Assembly (NCBI RefSeq): GCF_003086295.3
Contig: NC_092040.1
Location: 496,001-560,000, forward strand
Reading direction: 5' to 3'
DNA: 64,000 nt
DNA from: Arachis hypogaea
Taxonomy: Eukaryota > Streptophyta > Magnoliopsida > Fabales > Fabaceae
The position numbers and the translations under genes are program-made. Positions within the stretch are counted from its first letter, which is position 1. The number at the start of each line of letters is the position of its first letter. Positions 12,312 to 24,557 of this stretch are shown one piece after another. The notes below the pieces were generated by a model. It did not search any database. It saw only the letters and a program-made list of their open reading frames with translations, and was not told where the DNA came from.

Positions 12312-13435
12312 AACGGTTAGAAGCACTTATGAGAAGCAATTTATATAAGTCCTATATTGTTTAAAAGTAATCATAATAACGATAATCTTTATAAGCTTTT
12401 TAGTTTTTGTAGGTCTCTTTTCTTAAGTAAACTTTTAAAATGACACAATCAATTTTAATAAAAAAAGTGTTAAAGAATTAATAAATTTTATGATTTATAA
12501 CTATTAATTAATTATTCTTAATATTTTTAATAATATAAAATTATTTATTTTTTTTTATTAATTGAATATTAATTAAATTTAAACAAAAATATTAGCCCTA
12601 AACTTTTTTTTTTAATAATATATCACGCACCACATACAGTTGTTACTTTGACAAGCCCCTCCCGGAAATTAGAAGTTGACACGTGGGACATAATACTTTC
12701 TTTTCCCAATCCATATAATCTAGCTAGCTTAACTAACATTAACATAAATTAGCTTGGTTAATTGAACTAAACTTGAGAGGGTCTATTTTTTGGCCAGCAA
12801 GGCATCTAAATACAGTGCTCCATTATGAATGGTATACGTGTATATGGCCCCTACCACAAACCCATAGCTAACATATAGCTTTGTCACTTATTGGATCAAT
12901 CCATTCAGCAAAATCTAGTACAAGCCCCTTGGAAAGTTTTGTCCACCTACAATTAGAAAGGGTGATTTATTGACTCATAGACCCAGATTATTGTAATTAA
13001 TATCATTTTGATTCAACAATAATATAATAGTTATTAAGTATCTATAGAATAATGTACCAATTAAAGTCTTCACTACTTTTCCCTTGATCAGTTGAAAAAT
13101 AACTATTAATTAAATGAAGTTTTAGAAAGATATGAATAAAAAAAAGAGGAAGTTGGTGATTGATTTCATTGAAGTGATGAATGAAAATGAATGGAGTGTG
13201 GTTGACGTTTGTTACTATATATGTGTCTGACATAAGGAAGGGGAAGTACAGTTGTGAAAGGGCTTATAACTGCAAATGCAAAAGATGCCCAATTCTATAA
13301 CAGCACTTTAACGGTCCTCATCAACCAATTTACCTGTTTGTCTTCTTGTAGCTTTCTTGATACCATGCAAATTACTTTCTGGGAACCACCATATCTATAT
13401 ATATATCTTCTGACGTTATCAATACCATGCAATCG

Positions 13436-13806
13436 CCAATGACCTCCATGATATTATTATTGAAACTGATTCCCAGGTAGCTTTCAATTTCGTTAAAGAT
13501 GGTGTTCCTTCTTTACACCCTTGTGCGCCTCTAATAGAAGACATAAGAATTCTTGCCAATCGCATCCAGCACATCAACTGGTCTCACACACTTCGTGAAG
13601 CAAATTCTCCAGCTGATCTCCTAGCAAAAAAGGGACAAGAGCTCCCTTTTGGCTTGCATATCTATGATGCCCCTCCCTTAGATATTTGTTATGCTTTGAG
13701 TTTGGATTGTTTTGGAACTTTTAGGCTTAGAGGGTCTTAGTTGTTTTTTCTCTTCTGCTTTTCCTTTGGGGTTTTTGACCCCCGTTTGTCCACCAAAAAA
13801 AAAAAT
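13436..13806 (+). mobile_element. 5'-truncated LINE, RNase H C-terminus with poly(A) tail
   Basis: One open frame from about 13436 gives the end of a plant L1-type RNase H domain: IIIETDS (a catalytic Asp), then HTLREANSPADLLAKKG, the usual last motif of this domain, then GLHIYDAPP and a stop at 13737-13739. A short T/C-rich 3' UTR follows and the element ends in an A-run (13795-13805). No zinc-knuckle or RT part is present, so it is a short 5'-truncated insertion. It is related to the LINE remnant at 27867-29300, which shares the KKG...GLHI(F/Y)(H/D)APP end. I found no clear target duplication. Confidence 0.8.
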
Positions 13807-14162
13807 AACGCCGAAATTCATTTTACTTTCAAAAAATGTGTACAAAGAAATAAAGTTACTTATAGCTTGCTTTGATATTAATTACTATATATGCATTAGC
13901 TTAGCTTATATTCTCACAATAAACAAAATGATTAGTAGTATATATGGTTTTAATTAATCTAGTGTTAGAATGGACATATATATAATTTGACCATATATTG
14001 AGTTGAGAAAGAGAGAAACAATAATGTATGTATGTATGTATGTATAGGGCAATAATAATACATACGTATGGAGTTTAGAGGAAGCTACAGTAATAGTTTA
14101 TTAGTTATAGATATCGAGGTGGATGGAGAGACCAGCCAAAGATTGTACGGAACAATACATAT

Positions 14163-14164
<2 letters not shown>

Positions 14165-14196
<32 letters not shown>
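14165..14196. repeat. (AG)16 microsatellite
   Basis: Sixteen uninterrupted AG units. Confidence 0.95.
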
Positions 14197-14198
<2 letters not shown>

Positions 14199-14234
14199 GG
14201 ACACTGGTGGCTGACTGGCTGGATTCCCGTGAGA

Positions 14235-14235
<1 letters not shown>

Positions 14236-14280
<45 letters not shown>
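14236..14280. repeat. (ATT)15 microsatellite
   Basis: Fifteen uninterrupted ATT units; only 40 bp from the AG run. Confidence 0.95.
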
Positions 14281-14419
14281 TCAACAAGCTATATCAACAA
14301 GCTTAGGCCAGGTTTCATCCAAGCGCTTCATTATCTCACGAGCAAGCAATCCTCTATTATCTATTTCAACTTGTTCATAATGTTCATTTATATCTATATT
14401 CAACAAGCTACAAACAAAA

Positions 14420-14608
14420 TATTAGTGGGCGCAAAATACTAATTCAGCAGTGATTATACCAGTAGTTATTAAAAATTGTCGCAAAATCTAATTCTGATGC
14501 TCATAATTAGAGTAGTCTTCTGAGTTATTGGTCTTTGATTTTACGACGGTTTAAAGCTGTCACTAATCATAAAAAAAATCGCTGTAATATAACATCTCTT
14601 TTGTAGTG
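14420..14608 (+). mobile_element. CACTA (En/Spm-like) right-end fragment
   Basis: The segment ends TCTTTTGTAGTG, the reverse complement of the CACTACAAAAGA-type terminus of plant CACTA elements. Immediately inside are subterminal lines with CGACGGTTTAAAGCTGTCAC and repeated CGCAAAAT/CGCTGTAAT units, as expected for subterminal repeats. No partner end was found nearby, so it is a fragment. Confidence 0.5.
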
Positions 14609-14708
14609 ATAATAATACGTGTAATAATGCAAAATTAATTATTAATCAGCCACTAGATCTAAAAATACATATTTGACATTTTAAAAAATGTTTTAGTAAT
14701 AAGCAGTA

Positions 14709-14747
<39 letters not shown>

Positions 14748-15655
14748 AATAAAATGATAAAACTTACTCTTTGATATTTTTTGGAAAAATATAGGTAGAC
14801 AATGAGAATATTAAATAATGTGAACAATGAATATATTAGATGTTCAATTCAATAAGTATGTAGATTATTATATTGATTATTTTTAATTAGATGGTTATTT
14901 AATTTTTTTTATTCGATTTATTCATATACAGTTAATAGTAACTGAATATTCAATTCACTAAGTGTACAGATAATTATCATAATATTAAAGGTTTAGGAGA
15001 TAATTTAGGAGTGGAGTATTTTTTTATTTTATCGAGTCAATTCTAAAACCTATTATTCACATTATTTACAAAAATAATTATTTACCTAACAAAACTTTTT
15101 TTTTTCTTCTCTTAATCCTAAGCACACATTTATTTTCTTACTCTCACTTAGCTGATACACCCACATACACAAATGAAAGAGAAGAAGAACAAAGAACAAA
15201 AAAGTAACGGAGAAAATAAAGAAGAAAATAGAAGAAGAAGAAAACAAGAGAACGCTGGCGTCGACAGTGAGTAACATTGTTGCCACTGTCATTATCGGAG
15301 AGAGATGAAGGGAGGGATGAGAGGGTGAGAAACGAAAAAAACAGAGAAGAGAAATATACTCACCAGAAAAAAAAAACATTATATAAGTTATTATTAATAT
15401 AAAATAATTTAATTTATAATTATAATTAATACGTTATAAAATTATTTGTTTAAAAAATTTAAATTAATTAAAAATATATATATAATTAATTATATCTCTA
15501 ATAAAAGAATTTAATTTTTTTCATCATTTTATCATAATTTTTTTACAAAAATGTATCATAATGGTAAAGAGAAAGAAGAACAAATACATTTGAAAAGCAC
15601 AGTACAGCAAATAATTATATAACGTTGCGCATTGAGGACGAATGAATCACTATAC
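14609..15655. other. Repeat-like intergenic stretch, no gene seen
   Basis: Contains an (AAT)n run at 14709-14740 followed by AAAT units, and a segment near 14780-15080 that looks like a diverged transposon (its ends carry similar AGGTAGACAAT and ATTTACCTAA lines in opposite orientation). The purine-rich stretch 15170-15330 gives only low-complexity frames. Confidence 0.4.
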
Positions 15656-16368
15656 AAGGGGTGTGTATGACTCGATTCGATCCGAAGACCCGTTTTGGTT
15701 CCAAATATTTTAGGGGCTATTTTGGTATGATTTTATTGGGTATAAGATTGGATAAGGGTCTCAAAAATAGATCCGGTCATTATTTCAGGTCGGGTTCGAC
15801 CATGGCTCGAGTTATTCGAATTCGATTCGGTGGTCCGGTCATCATACACAATTACTATTTTGTGTTATTAGTGATTGATGATGGCTATTCTTATGTGAAA
15901 TTTAAGTATTGTAAATCTTAATATTTTGTGTTATTAGTTATTATAAAACTATAAGTTAATATTTTATATTTAAAATGTATAAGATTTTAGACTAATGCAT
16001 AATATTGTGTTATTTGTATTGATTTAAATATTTGGTGTTATTAGACAATATTAATATTGATTATGATTATGCTTTAATTTTAGAGAAGAGTTGGTTCTTG
16101 TTATAGTTTTTTAAGTGAATTTTACCATGTCAAATAATGGTTGGAGTTTTGAAAATTTGGATATTTTCACATGCTAGCTCATAAGAAGGTATCAAGATAA
16201 TGTAATGTTAACGACCCAATTTTTACCCGGTATAATCGTGGCCCGAAAGTGTATAGGTTTCATCGGGTCTAGGGCCGAATTCGGGTCTAATAAATAAACC
16301 CAGTATATATTTCGGACCGGATCTGGGTCACATCAAACTCGGTTTCACCCGACCCATGCACATCCCTA
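15656..16368. mobile_element. Non-autonomous hAT-type element, 713 bp, with perfect 8-bp TSD
   Basis: The element starts AAGGGGTGTGTATG and ends CATGCACATCCCTA, whose reverse complement is TAGGGATGTGCATG, giving short imperfect terminal inverted repeats. It is bracketed by the direct repeat CACTATAC at 15648-15655 and 16369-16376. An 8-bp duplication with TAGGG-type ends is the mark of the hAT superfamily. Both ends are rich in GACCCG/CGGGTC lines; the centre is AT-rich. There is no transposase frame; the 86-residue open frame inside it is incidental. Confidence 0.85.
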
Positions 16369-18471
16369 CACTATACCTTTCAAATACATTAAATTTAAAG
16401 AAATGCTAGGAGACAAGCAACTTTTGTGATTTGTAACCATCAAATAGTCATTAATGATTATTTTAATGGTATAAAATTTCATCCAATAACTCACTTTTTT
16501 TTGTGGTTACATGTTAGCCAAAATTTAATAAAATTACTGCACTTTAAACTTTTCCTTAAATTTATTCAAAAATATAAATTTGCTTATTAGGATTAATAAC
16601 ACCACATATCATCATCCTATTGTAACATGCCAACACATCATCAAGATAAACCTGTTCTCTCAACTTATAAGGTATATATATGTGAGCAATCACCTTTTAT
16701 TATTTAAATCTTCGTCCTCTTAAAAGTTATAATTCTTAGTTCCATTTCTTTTCCTTCCATCCATCCCACTTTTTGAGGAGGAAAAAAAAAATAATGCAAC
16801 GTGAAAAAAAAATCAATAATAGTGTAAGAGAACAGTATAAGCTAGTTAATTAGTTTAGTTTTATTGTTACGTAATCTCCCGAACAATTAGAGGAAGCTAA
16901 TTCTATTTTCCCTGATTTTGTTTTTGTCTCCATACAATTATAGTTGTCAAATCGACATATATAGCGTCAACATGTTTGCAATTCTATAAAACAAACTGTA
17001 ATATTCTGTTGGATGAAAGGACTCCGGTCTGTTATTTACTAACACTGACGCATGCCCAAAATTGTACGTATACATGTATAACATGTTCATCTTGTCATTT
17101 CAATATCCTGTTATTTTACCTTATATCTTGATTTTCGTCTATAACAAGCATATGCTTCTGGAGAGATTTAAATCCAGAATCTCCTTAAACATATGTAATT
17201 CATCCAATATTTTTTGGTTTGGGAACTATTTATAGCTTAGATATAAATTCTATAAAATATATAGCTTAGATATTTGACTTAAAAAAATTATATATGTGAC
17301 ATTTAGGTATGAAATGCCTAACAATAATGGGCACTATAGGTGATTTGCAAGGATATGAGGGTAAAAAACTTGAAAATTTTTTAAAAAATATTTTTTTTTG
17401 ACAAAGGTGAATTTAATTTTTGTTTTTGTTGAATTTTTATATAAATTTATAAAATTACGCGGAAAGGAGTAAAACACACAATAAACTACACATACGCATA
17501 ACTCTCTCTTTTAAGACTTAGACATTGTTATCCGTTGGCAAATACAAAGAATCCCAAGAAGCACATTAGTGTATGCTGGGACCGAGTGTTATTAAGTAAT
17601 GTATGTGTCAAAGTAAAATATTTTATACAAATTGATTTGTGTCTTATTTGATGTGAAAAGTTTTTATATATCATAGTGTTGGATTAAAAATAATGAATTT
17701 TATTGGTCATATAATTTTATTTTATTTATATTTATTTTATGAAGGACAAAAAATAACTTATTTTTATTTTTTATTTATTTTTTACTGCTTACAAGTAAAG
17801 AGGAAACAAAATTTACCCGGGTCCTCGCGCATTAAATTCAACATGTTACATGTTAGAGCAGGGACAGTGAGTGACTTCATGGAAGTCCTTCCATACTATT
17901 TGAATTTGATGGAGTTCACACAATGATTTAATTAATATATAGCAATTTTGATTAGGCCTATACCAAATGTCCAAATGTACGAAGAAAATAAAATAAAATT
18001 AAAACAGTCACGTACTTCAACTATAAAAAATTAACAATATATAGAGATGACAAAAGAAAATTCGCACATGTCCATATTTATGAGAACGAAAATGTTTAGT
18101 AATAAAAATAAATCATGCAAAAACATTTAGTATTTATTAATTACTGCGACAATTAATGAATGCTAAATAAGACAAATTATGGCTGTTTTTTTTTATCTCC
18201 CAAGCATTACTCAAAAACATAAATGAAGTGGAGATTGAGGTATCTTTTATGAAAATCTATAAAATTTTTGTAAAAAAAAATTACTTAAATACTGTTATAT
18301 ATATGTTATTATGTTAAATTATAATAAATTTATTATATTTATATAAACTTAAAAAAATTAAAATTTAATATTTATGAATATTTACGAATATCTATTTTTT
18401 TCAAAAAAAAAAAACGAAGATCAATAATAAAAATAAGATAAAAACAGAAAGTATTTTATTTAGAGAAATAT

Positions 18472-18636
18472 TATTTGTATACTAAAATTAGCTACTAAAA
18501 TTAACCACTAATATATTTATATATAAATAAATACATATATAGTTTAGTTTACTTTCAATATGTATTTATATTTCAATATATATTTTATACTGATGACTAA
18601 TTTTAATGGTTAATTTTAATGTACATGTAATATGAC
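18472..18636. mobile_element. MITE family B copy
   Basis: The ends read TATACTAAAATTAGCTACTA and, in reverse complement, TGTACATTAAAATTAACCAT, so it is an imperfect inverted repeat of about 165 bp around an AT core. The same family occurs in CAD-A intron 4 (22680-22905) and CAD-C intron 1 (37935-38090). Confidence 0.65.
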
Positions 18637-21430
18637 CCTTTTATTTAATAGAGACGAGACTGGAATTCCCGTCCCATGAAATCCATTACCATCCCAAACA
18701 ACATACTATATGAAGAATAAACAAAGTCATTTTGAAGTTATTTGATTTGAAATATGGGGTCTACTACTAACAGGTACTAATAGCAATGAACAAGAAGTGA
18801 AACTAAAGCTGGGTACTGAAACATGCTCAGAATCTCCACTTCCATTTACTTGCCACAACAAATAAATGCAAAAAGGAAGTGATAAATAATAAATATTTTT
18901 GCAATGCATATGGTTATTAGTACTTCATTTATTCAATCGATGGAAATAATAAATGTTAACGACAAAAATCCAGAAGCATACTTTCCCTACGTCAAGTATT
19001 AAGGTTCGTCAAATGAACAATCGCTTTCACCTCTGATATGAAATATGGGGTTGACTGAAAATAAAATAAAAATAGTAATAGTAATACATATAAAAATAAA
19101 AAGGTAAAATATAGCTACGTATTATTTGTCCTTTTATCTATGTGTGAATCTCATCACATCTCATCCATTCCATGCATGCATGCATGCATCTTTGGTTGTT
19201 GTGGACAGCTACTGATGCATCATCCCATTCTGAAGCAATCTCCACTGTCCCAATGATACTGCTGCACATCAATATCATCAACTCCTCCTTCATTCTTAAA
19301 AGCAAGGATCTTTTTTTCATATATAAAATAAAAAAATTTGTAAATTTATCGATATTCAACTTCAATCATTTTAACCGTTAATATTAATTATAAAAAATAT
19401 ATATAATATATAATTAAAATTAATGATTACTAATATACTAATATATTTAAAAAAAATTTATAAAATATAAAATTATAATTTTTTTAAATAAATTTAGTTA
19501 CATCTGTATCTTATTTTTTATATACTCTTTCTTAATTTATAAATTTAAACCACAACTTACATATAAAAAGAAAAGACATAGATGTAACTAAATTTATTTC
19601 TTAAGATTTTTGTAATTTTATATTTTTTATTTTATATATAAAAGTCTTTAAAGTAAATTAGTTAAAGTATTTATATTTTCTACAAATATTACATAAATAA
19701 ATATATATTAGTGTACTTTGAAATAGTTTTGAAAATACACTTAAATATATAAGCTTAAACAAATTTTTTATTTATAAAATACCTATGTTTTGTTTTGGTT
19801 CAATAAAATTTAAAAAGACGTTTATTTACATTTATTTACAATAGTTAGTATAGAAATAACGTAACTATATACATTATTGACTAGTTATATTTGTGTTTAT
19901 TATATTATATATTAGTTAAGTGTGTTTTTCTATATGTGAGTGCATAATTGATATTGGATAGATTGGATAAGGTAGAAGAGTACGGTAATAAAAATGGGGA
20001 GCGTGCTGTGACATGTCACTATTGTTGTATAGTAATAGTCCCATAATCCAACCCATCAATATATAATCCATCAACTTCACTTCTTCTCATTGCATTGCCC
20101 CTGTCCTTTCCCCTGCTCATGTTGGATTGTCACACTTCATTGTTTAATGTATGCTTTATTCTATCTCATCTACGTACTATTCCTTCTCTCTTTGTTCACT
20201 TGGATAAACTAATATAATAGTTTAAAAAAATAAAAAATAGTATATTTGAAAAAATCACTTATTATTTGTATGTTTGAGAGGGAATTGAAAGAAATGTATG
20301 ATTAGTGTTGATTACCTAGTTGTTATATAAAACCAACAAGTTCATTTTAAATTAAAGGGCATTTTCGTCAACATAGAAAAGGGTACCATCAAACAACGAA
20401 GAAATCGCTGCAATTCAAAGTCACTGGAGATGAGGAAATGTAGCTGTCCTTCTGGGGAGGGTTCCAGCACTTTTGAAATGATAGCATTTAGCAACAAGAA
20501 TTATTTTAGGCAACAATCATTATTTCCAAAGGATTTTTTTCTTTTACAAATAAAAATCATTATTTTCAAAATGAAAACAAGAGTATTATTTATCATGATA
20601 TAATTTTGTTTAGATATTGCGCTTTAATCCCATTTAAGTTGGGCGGACTGCATGGTTGAAGAGTAAATCGTCTAATCACTTGTCGAACTAGTCAAATGCC
20701 TACTCATTGGCGAATTGGTAAAAAAAATTGTATTCTAGTAAATAGCGTTGTTTTATTTTTTATTTTTTTAGAAATAATGAATTTTTTATTTATATAAGAA
20801 AAAAAAATCCATCATTGGGGTATCTCTTTTTTCTTGTCAGAAATTTTGGGTATCTCTATTTCTGTCTGAGTTAGTTTTTGGGTAAACTGTAAATAAACAT
20901 TTTGGAACTGTAATGTTTTTTAAAAGTCCAACATGATTGGGCTAAAAAGCCCAGGACAACACAAAAACTACCAAATAAACCCATATTTTACACTGTTATC
21001 AAAGATACCTTGGAGAGTTTACCAGAAAAAAAGTGTTGCTAAAAGAAGGCCCATAAAGACAAAAATAATTAGTAATAAAGAATGTTATGTTAACCAAAAA
21101 ATAAAAAATAAAAAATAATAAAGAATGTTATGACACAATATATTTTTGGTTACACTTTTCTTTTATATTTTTTATTTTTGATAATAAAATAAGGCAATTA
21201 CTCAAATGAAGATGATAAAAACACCTTTTTATAAAGATGTTTTGTTTAAAAGTTTGATTTATTTATTTAACTACACTTTAAATAAAAACAACACTTTTAT
21301 AAATATCAAAATCTAACCATCAAATCTATTATCCAAAGGTAAAAAAAAATATTTTCATATGAAGACAATTATAAAGTCTTTGTTCTAGTATCCACCTTAA
21401 AATAATTGAAAACATTAAAAAGTGAAAAAG

Positions 21431-21433
<3 letters not shown>

Positions 21434-21472
<39 letters not shown>
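21434..21472. repeat. (TA)n microsatellite
   Basis: About 19 TA units. Confidence 0.95.
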
Positions 21473-21475
<3 letters not shown>

Positions 21476-21948
21476 GGATTAAAAAGTGAAAAAATATTAA
21501 TAAAAAAAAGTATACATAAAAAGTGACTAACTATAAAATTTGTGTGTATTAGTGTGTAGAAGAGGACTGAATTTTAAAAATAGTCTTTCAAATTCATAAT
21601 TTTTATTATTTTATATTTTCAAATCTAAATTTCACTATAATCTATAAAATTTAGTTTCAGAAACTATATTAAATATTAATAACTAATTACTGATAAAAAA
21701 ATTAAATATGTTGAGACAGTTAAAATAAAAAGAATCATATTTATTTTAGCTTTCAAACACATACTAAATTTATTTATAAGATGTAAATTTTGTTGACAAC
21801 TGAAATGTCAAATTACAGAAACATCAACTTTATTTAAAATACATAAAAAGGAAATTAAATTGAAAAACATGATAAAGATGAAACTCTCTATTGTAATTTT
21901 AATCATTCTTCATTGATTCACCCATTATTCTTTTCTGGAGCAAAAATC

Positions 21949-24438
21949 TCAAGAGCTTGGTTTTAGTGTGTTTTCAACATCAATGACGAATCGATATTTG
22001 ACATCAGCTTTAGCGAGGCGCTCCATTGCAATGTTCACGTAATCCATGGGAACAACTTCAATCTCAGGCTTCACATTATGTTTTGCAGCAAAATCAATCA
22101 TTTCCTGTGTCTCTTTCAACCCTCCAACCAGACTACCAGCAACAAGTTTTCTTCCTAAAAATAATGAAAATTACTTGTTTGTTAACTTCAAAACCTTTTT
22201 ATGTTGACATACACTAGCATTTGGTCCACCCTAATTTCTTTAATGTTATTCTAATCATTAACTCTTTCTTTTGTTTTCCGTCTAACTAACACAGTTAATA
22301 AAGTAGTAAATTGACAAAGATTAAGAGAGCAAAAAATAAAAATTAAAGAAAGAAACAAACGTTGGCTAGTTATGATTAATTTAAAATGTTAATTTTCAAT
22401 ATTTTCTAGTATCCAAATATGTATAAATAAGAATAAAATAGTGAATTCACAAAGATTAATAAGAGATCAAAAGAAAAATTGAAGGAATAAGAAACATGTT
22501 GAGAATTATTATTGACTTAAAAATTGTAATCTTTTTCCTAATATATAAGAATGTTAGACGAAATTATAATATAAAAATAATGTTGAATGTTAATAAAATT
22601 CTCTTTTACCTGAATTTTCTCTCTTTTTATCTTCTTGATTATCAATTCTTACTCTAAGTTAGATATATCATATTAAAATTTTATGTTACTTATGCACTAA
22701 AATCAATCATCAAAGTTAGCCACTAATATAAAATACATGTTAAAATATAAATATACGTTGAAAATAAATTAAACTACACATAGTCTTTTCATACTCACAT
22801 AGAGGTTACGGTTCGAATCTCACTCCTAACTTTAAAAAAAAACTACACATATATTTATACATAAATATATTGACCACTGATTTAATATACAAATAACATT
22901 TTTTGTAAAATCTATTATCCATCATAATCATTTCCACTTCTAATTACGCATTATATTATTGTTAAGACATAGCATGTGAAGATATTCTTTATACACTTAC
23001 CCATAATCAAAGGAAAGGCTGGCACTTCCAGAGGCTTCGAAACTGCCCCAACCATAACAAGTTTTCCATGAGTCTTTAATAAGCCAATTAGAGGTATAAT
23101 GGAATGAAGAGCAGAAACTGTGTCAATGATGCCATCCAAACTTTCCTTTGCACCCTATAGAATGACAATTGTTAATTCCTCATTGTTCTCTATTTCTAAT
23201 TAAGACTTTATCTGGTTAAGGAGTCAAAATTAAATGATTAAGTGTGATTTATATTTTACCTCCATCTGCTCTAGATCATGACTAACCAAAAAAGAATCAG
23301 CTCCTAAATGAATTATTGCTTCGTCCTTTTTGTTGGGTGAAGTACTAATGACAGTGACCTTAGCCCCATGGGCTTTGGCAAACTTGGCTGCCATATGGCC
23401 AAGCCCACCAAGCCCAACTACACCCACATGCAAACCAGGCTTATCAAGCCCATAATATTTAAGAGGGCTGTACACTGTAATCCCAGCACAAAGGAGAGGA
23501 GCCGCAGCATCAAGAGGTAGCCCTTCAGGAATTCGAATCACAAAGAGTTCATCAACAACCATTGAGTCAGAGTAACCACGATAAGTGGTGGTACCATCGA
23601 TGTTTTTGGCACCTTGTGTTACAATGTTTTTGGGACAGTAATTCTCAAGATTGTCAATACAATTTTGGCAGGAGCGACAAGATTCTACGAAGTATCCCAC
23701 ACCCACTTTGTCTCCAACTTTGTACTTTTGTACTTTGCTTCCCACCTCTTTCACTATGCCAACTACTTCATGCCTGTTTATTTCAAAAACCAATTCTGTT
23801 AAAGGTGATTTTTCACATTATTAGCTTATACTGAAAATTTGAAATGAATCAAAAGTGCAAGGAGACAACAAGAATCAAAGTACGTGGAAACTCAGGTGCA
23901 GTCAACTTCACGTCAAATAGATAATTAAAAGTAGTTAGATGATTTGACTGATTTGACTAAATTTTCATCTAACGAACTTCACGTGAATAACTATCAACTT
24001 CACGTGAAGTCGAATGCACCTGAGTTTTCACCTTAATATAAATCACTAATTTTACTTTTGGACTTAGTAACTAACTATTAGAATTGAAATTAAATAAATC
24101 TGACTTAATTTAAAAAATGAATTCATAAAGAAGTAGAAAGCATATATACCCGGGGACAATTGGGTAGATGGAATTGCCCCAGTCGTTCTTCACCATGTGC
24201 AGGTCCGTGTGGCATATACCACAATACAACACTTTTAATGCAACGTCTTTCTCTCCAATTTCCCTGCAACTTTGAAAATTCATGATCAGCACCCGGTCCA
24301 TTTTCATTATATTAAGAAAAACAATGGAGTGAACCTTCTAGAGAAATTGAAAGGGGAGAGAACTCCAGAAGAATCCCTTGCTGCCCATCCAAAAGCCTTC
24401 CTAGGATGCTCAAATTCAGGTTGTGATGATGGTGCCAT
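21949..24438 (-). CDS. CAD-A: cinnamyl alcohol/mannitol dehydrogenase-family enzyme
   Basis: Five exons on the minus strand: 24438-24335, 24263-24150, 23773-23260, 23154-23001 and 22154-21949, all with GT-AG introns of 71, 376, 105 and 846 bp; the sum is 1092 nt, 363 residues. The product is a zinc-dependent medium-chain alcohol dehydrogenase that interconverts aldehydes and alcohols with NADP(H), expected in the cytosol. Catalytic zinc ligands are C49 (in CGICHTDLH), H74-E75 (GHE) and C168 (LLCAG); structural zinc cysteines are C105, C108, C111 and C119; the coenzyme loop is GLGGLG at 193-198, followed by the STS motif linked to NADP preference. It is closest to the CAD/mannitol dehydrogenase (ELI3-like) class rather than lignin CAD, by memory. 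Oddities: Arg replaces the second Gly of TYGGYS (R138), His replaces Phe in KAFGAK, and Glu replaces Gly in the VIDIGNTL end, so this copy is the most deviant. It is head-to-head with CAD-B. Confidence 0.93.
22680..22905. mobile_element. MITE family B copy in CAD-A intron 4, itself interrupted
   Basis: Left arm near 22690 reads CACTAAAATCAATCATCAAA and the right arm ends in ACCACTGATTTAATATAC in the opposite sense, around 22865-22890. The middle is split by a 57-bp insert at 22783-22839 (listed separately). It accounts for part of the unusually long 846-bp intron. Confidence 0.65.
22783..22839 (+). mobile_element. Short tRNA-like SINE fragment with 12-bp TSD
   Basis: The 57-bp insert is flanked by the perfect direct repeat AAACTACACATA at 22771-22782 and 22840-22851. 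It contains GGTTCGAATC, a match to the pol III B box and tRNA T-loop, followed by TCACTCCTAAC and a terminal A-run. A tRNA-like head, A tail and target duplication together indicate a (5'-truncated or very short) SINE copied in by LINE machinery. Confidence 0.7.
23883..24032. mobile_element. MITE family A copy in CAD-A intron 2
   Basis: A 150-bp hairpin-like element: left end GTGGAAACTCAGGTGCAGTC, right end in reverse complement GGTGAAAACTCAGGTGCATT, with the family core TTTGACTGATTTGACTAAAT. It lies wholly in intron 2 (23774-24149). I could not recognise its target duplication. Confidence 0.85.
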
Positions 24439-24547
24439 TTGAATCTATGTCAGTGTATTCTTGTATTTATTTCACTTCAAAGGCGTAGTAATTATGTTGA
24501 AACAAATAAGATTCTGAGTGTGTTGGAACTAATGAATATTCTGCTCG

Positions 24548-24557
24548 CTATTTATAG
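24548..24557 (-). promoter_or_regulatory. TATA box of CAD-A
   Basis: Minus-strand CTATAAATAG about 110 bp before the start codon. CAD-C has a nearly identical box (TTATAAATAG) at a similar distance. Confidence 0.7.

Larger units (their letters stand above)
9433..13435. other. Upstream region of the Dof gene, no gene seen
   Basis: AT-rich and repeat-rich. It contains a G-rich block (10378-10474, listed separately), a long TA run at 12264-12308, and two diverged direct repeats (about 11757-11805 and 12318-12365, sharing a GCATTTATGGGAAACAACTT-like line). An ABRE/G-box-like ACACGTGGGAC lies near 12680, but it is over 3 kb from the Dof start. The open frame at 10267-10578 (minus) is a proline-rich shadow of the G block. 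Confidence 0.45.
16369..21948. other. Gene-poor interval downstream of CAD-A
   Basis: No supported gene in 5.6 kb. Contents: a family-B MITE at 18472-18636; a CATGCATG-type RY motif run near 19172-19190; a TA run at 21434-21472. The frames at 17693-17926, 19138-19381 and 20933-21118 lack recognisable domains and lie in AT-rich DNA. Confidence 0.45.

Noticed and set aside
14300..14325. miR166-like stretch (AGGCCAGGTTTCATCC)
   Set aside because: Only about 13 of 21 positions agree with the remembered miR166 sequence and no star-strand arm was seen nearby.
14123..14380. 85-residue ORF with poly-Leu and Arg-Glu repeats
   Set aside because: Produced by the AG and ATT microsatellites.
15661..15921. 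86-residue ORF at the left end of the hAT element
   Set aside because: Reads through GACCCG-rich terminal sequence of the element; no transposase motif.
17693..17926. 77-residue ORF ending in MEVLPYYLNLMEFTQ
   Set aside because: Mostly hydrophobic AT-rich translation; no splice or domain support.
22790..22835. Functional tRNA gene (GGTTCGAATC)
   Set aside because: Only the T-loop/B-box part is present; there is no acceptor stem, D arm or anticodon arm, and a target duplication shows it is a retro-insert.
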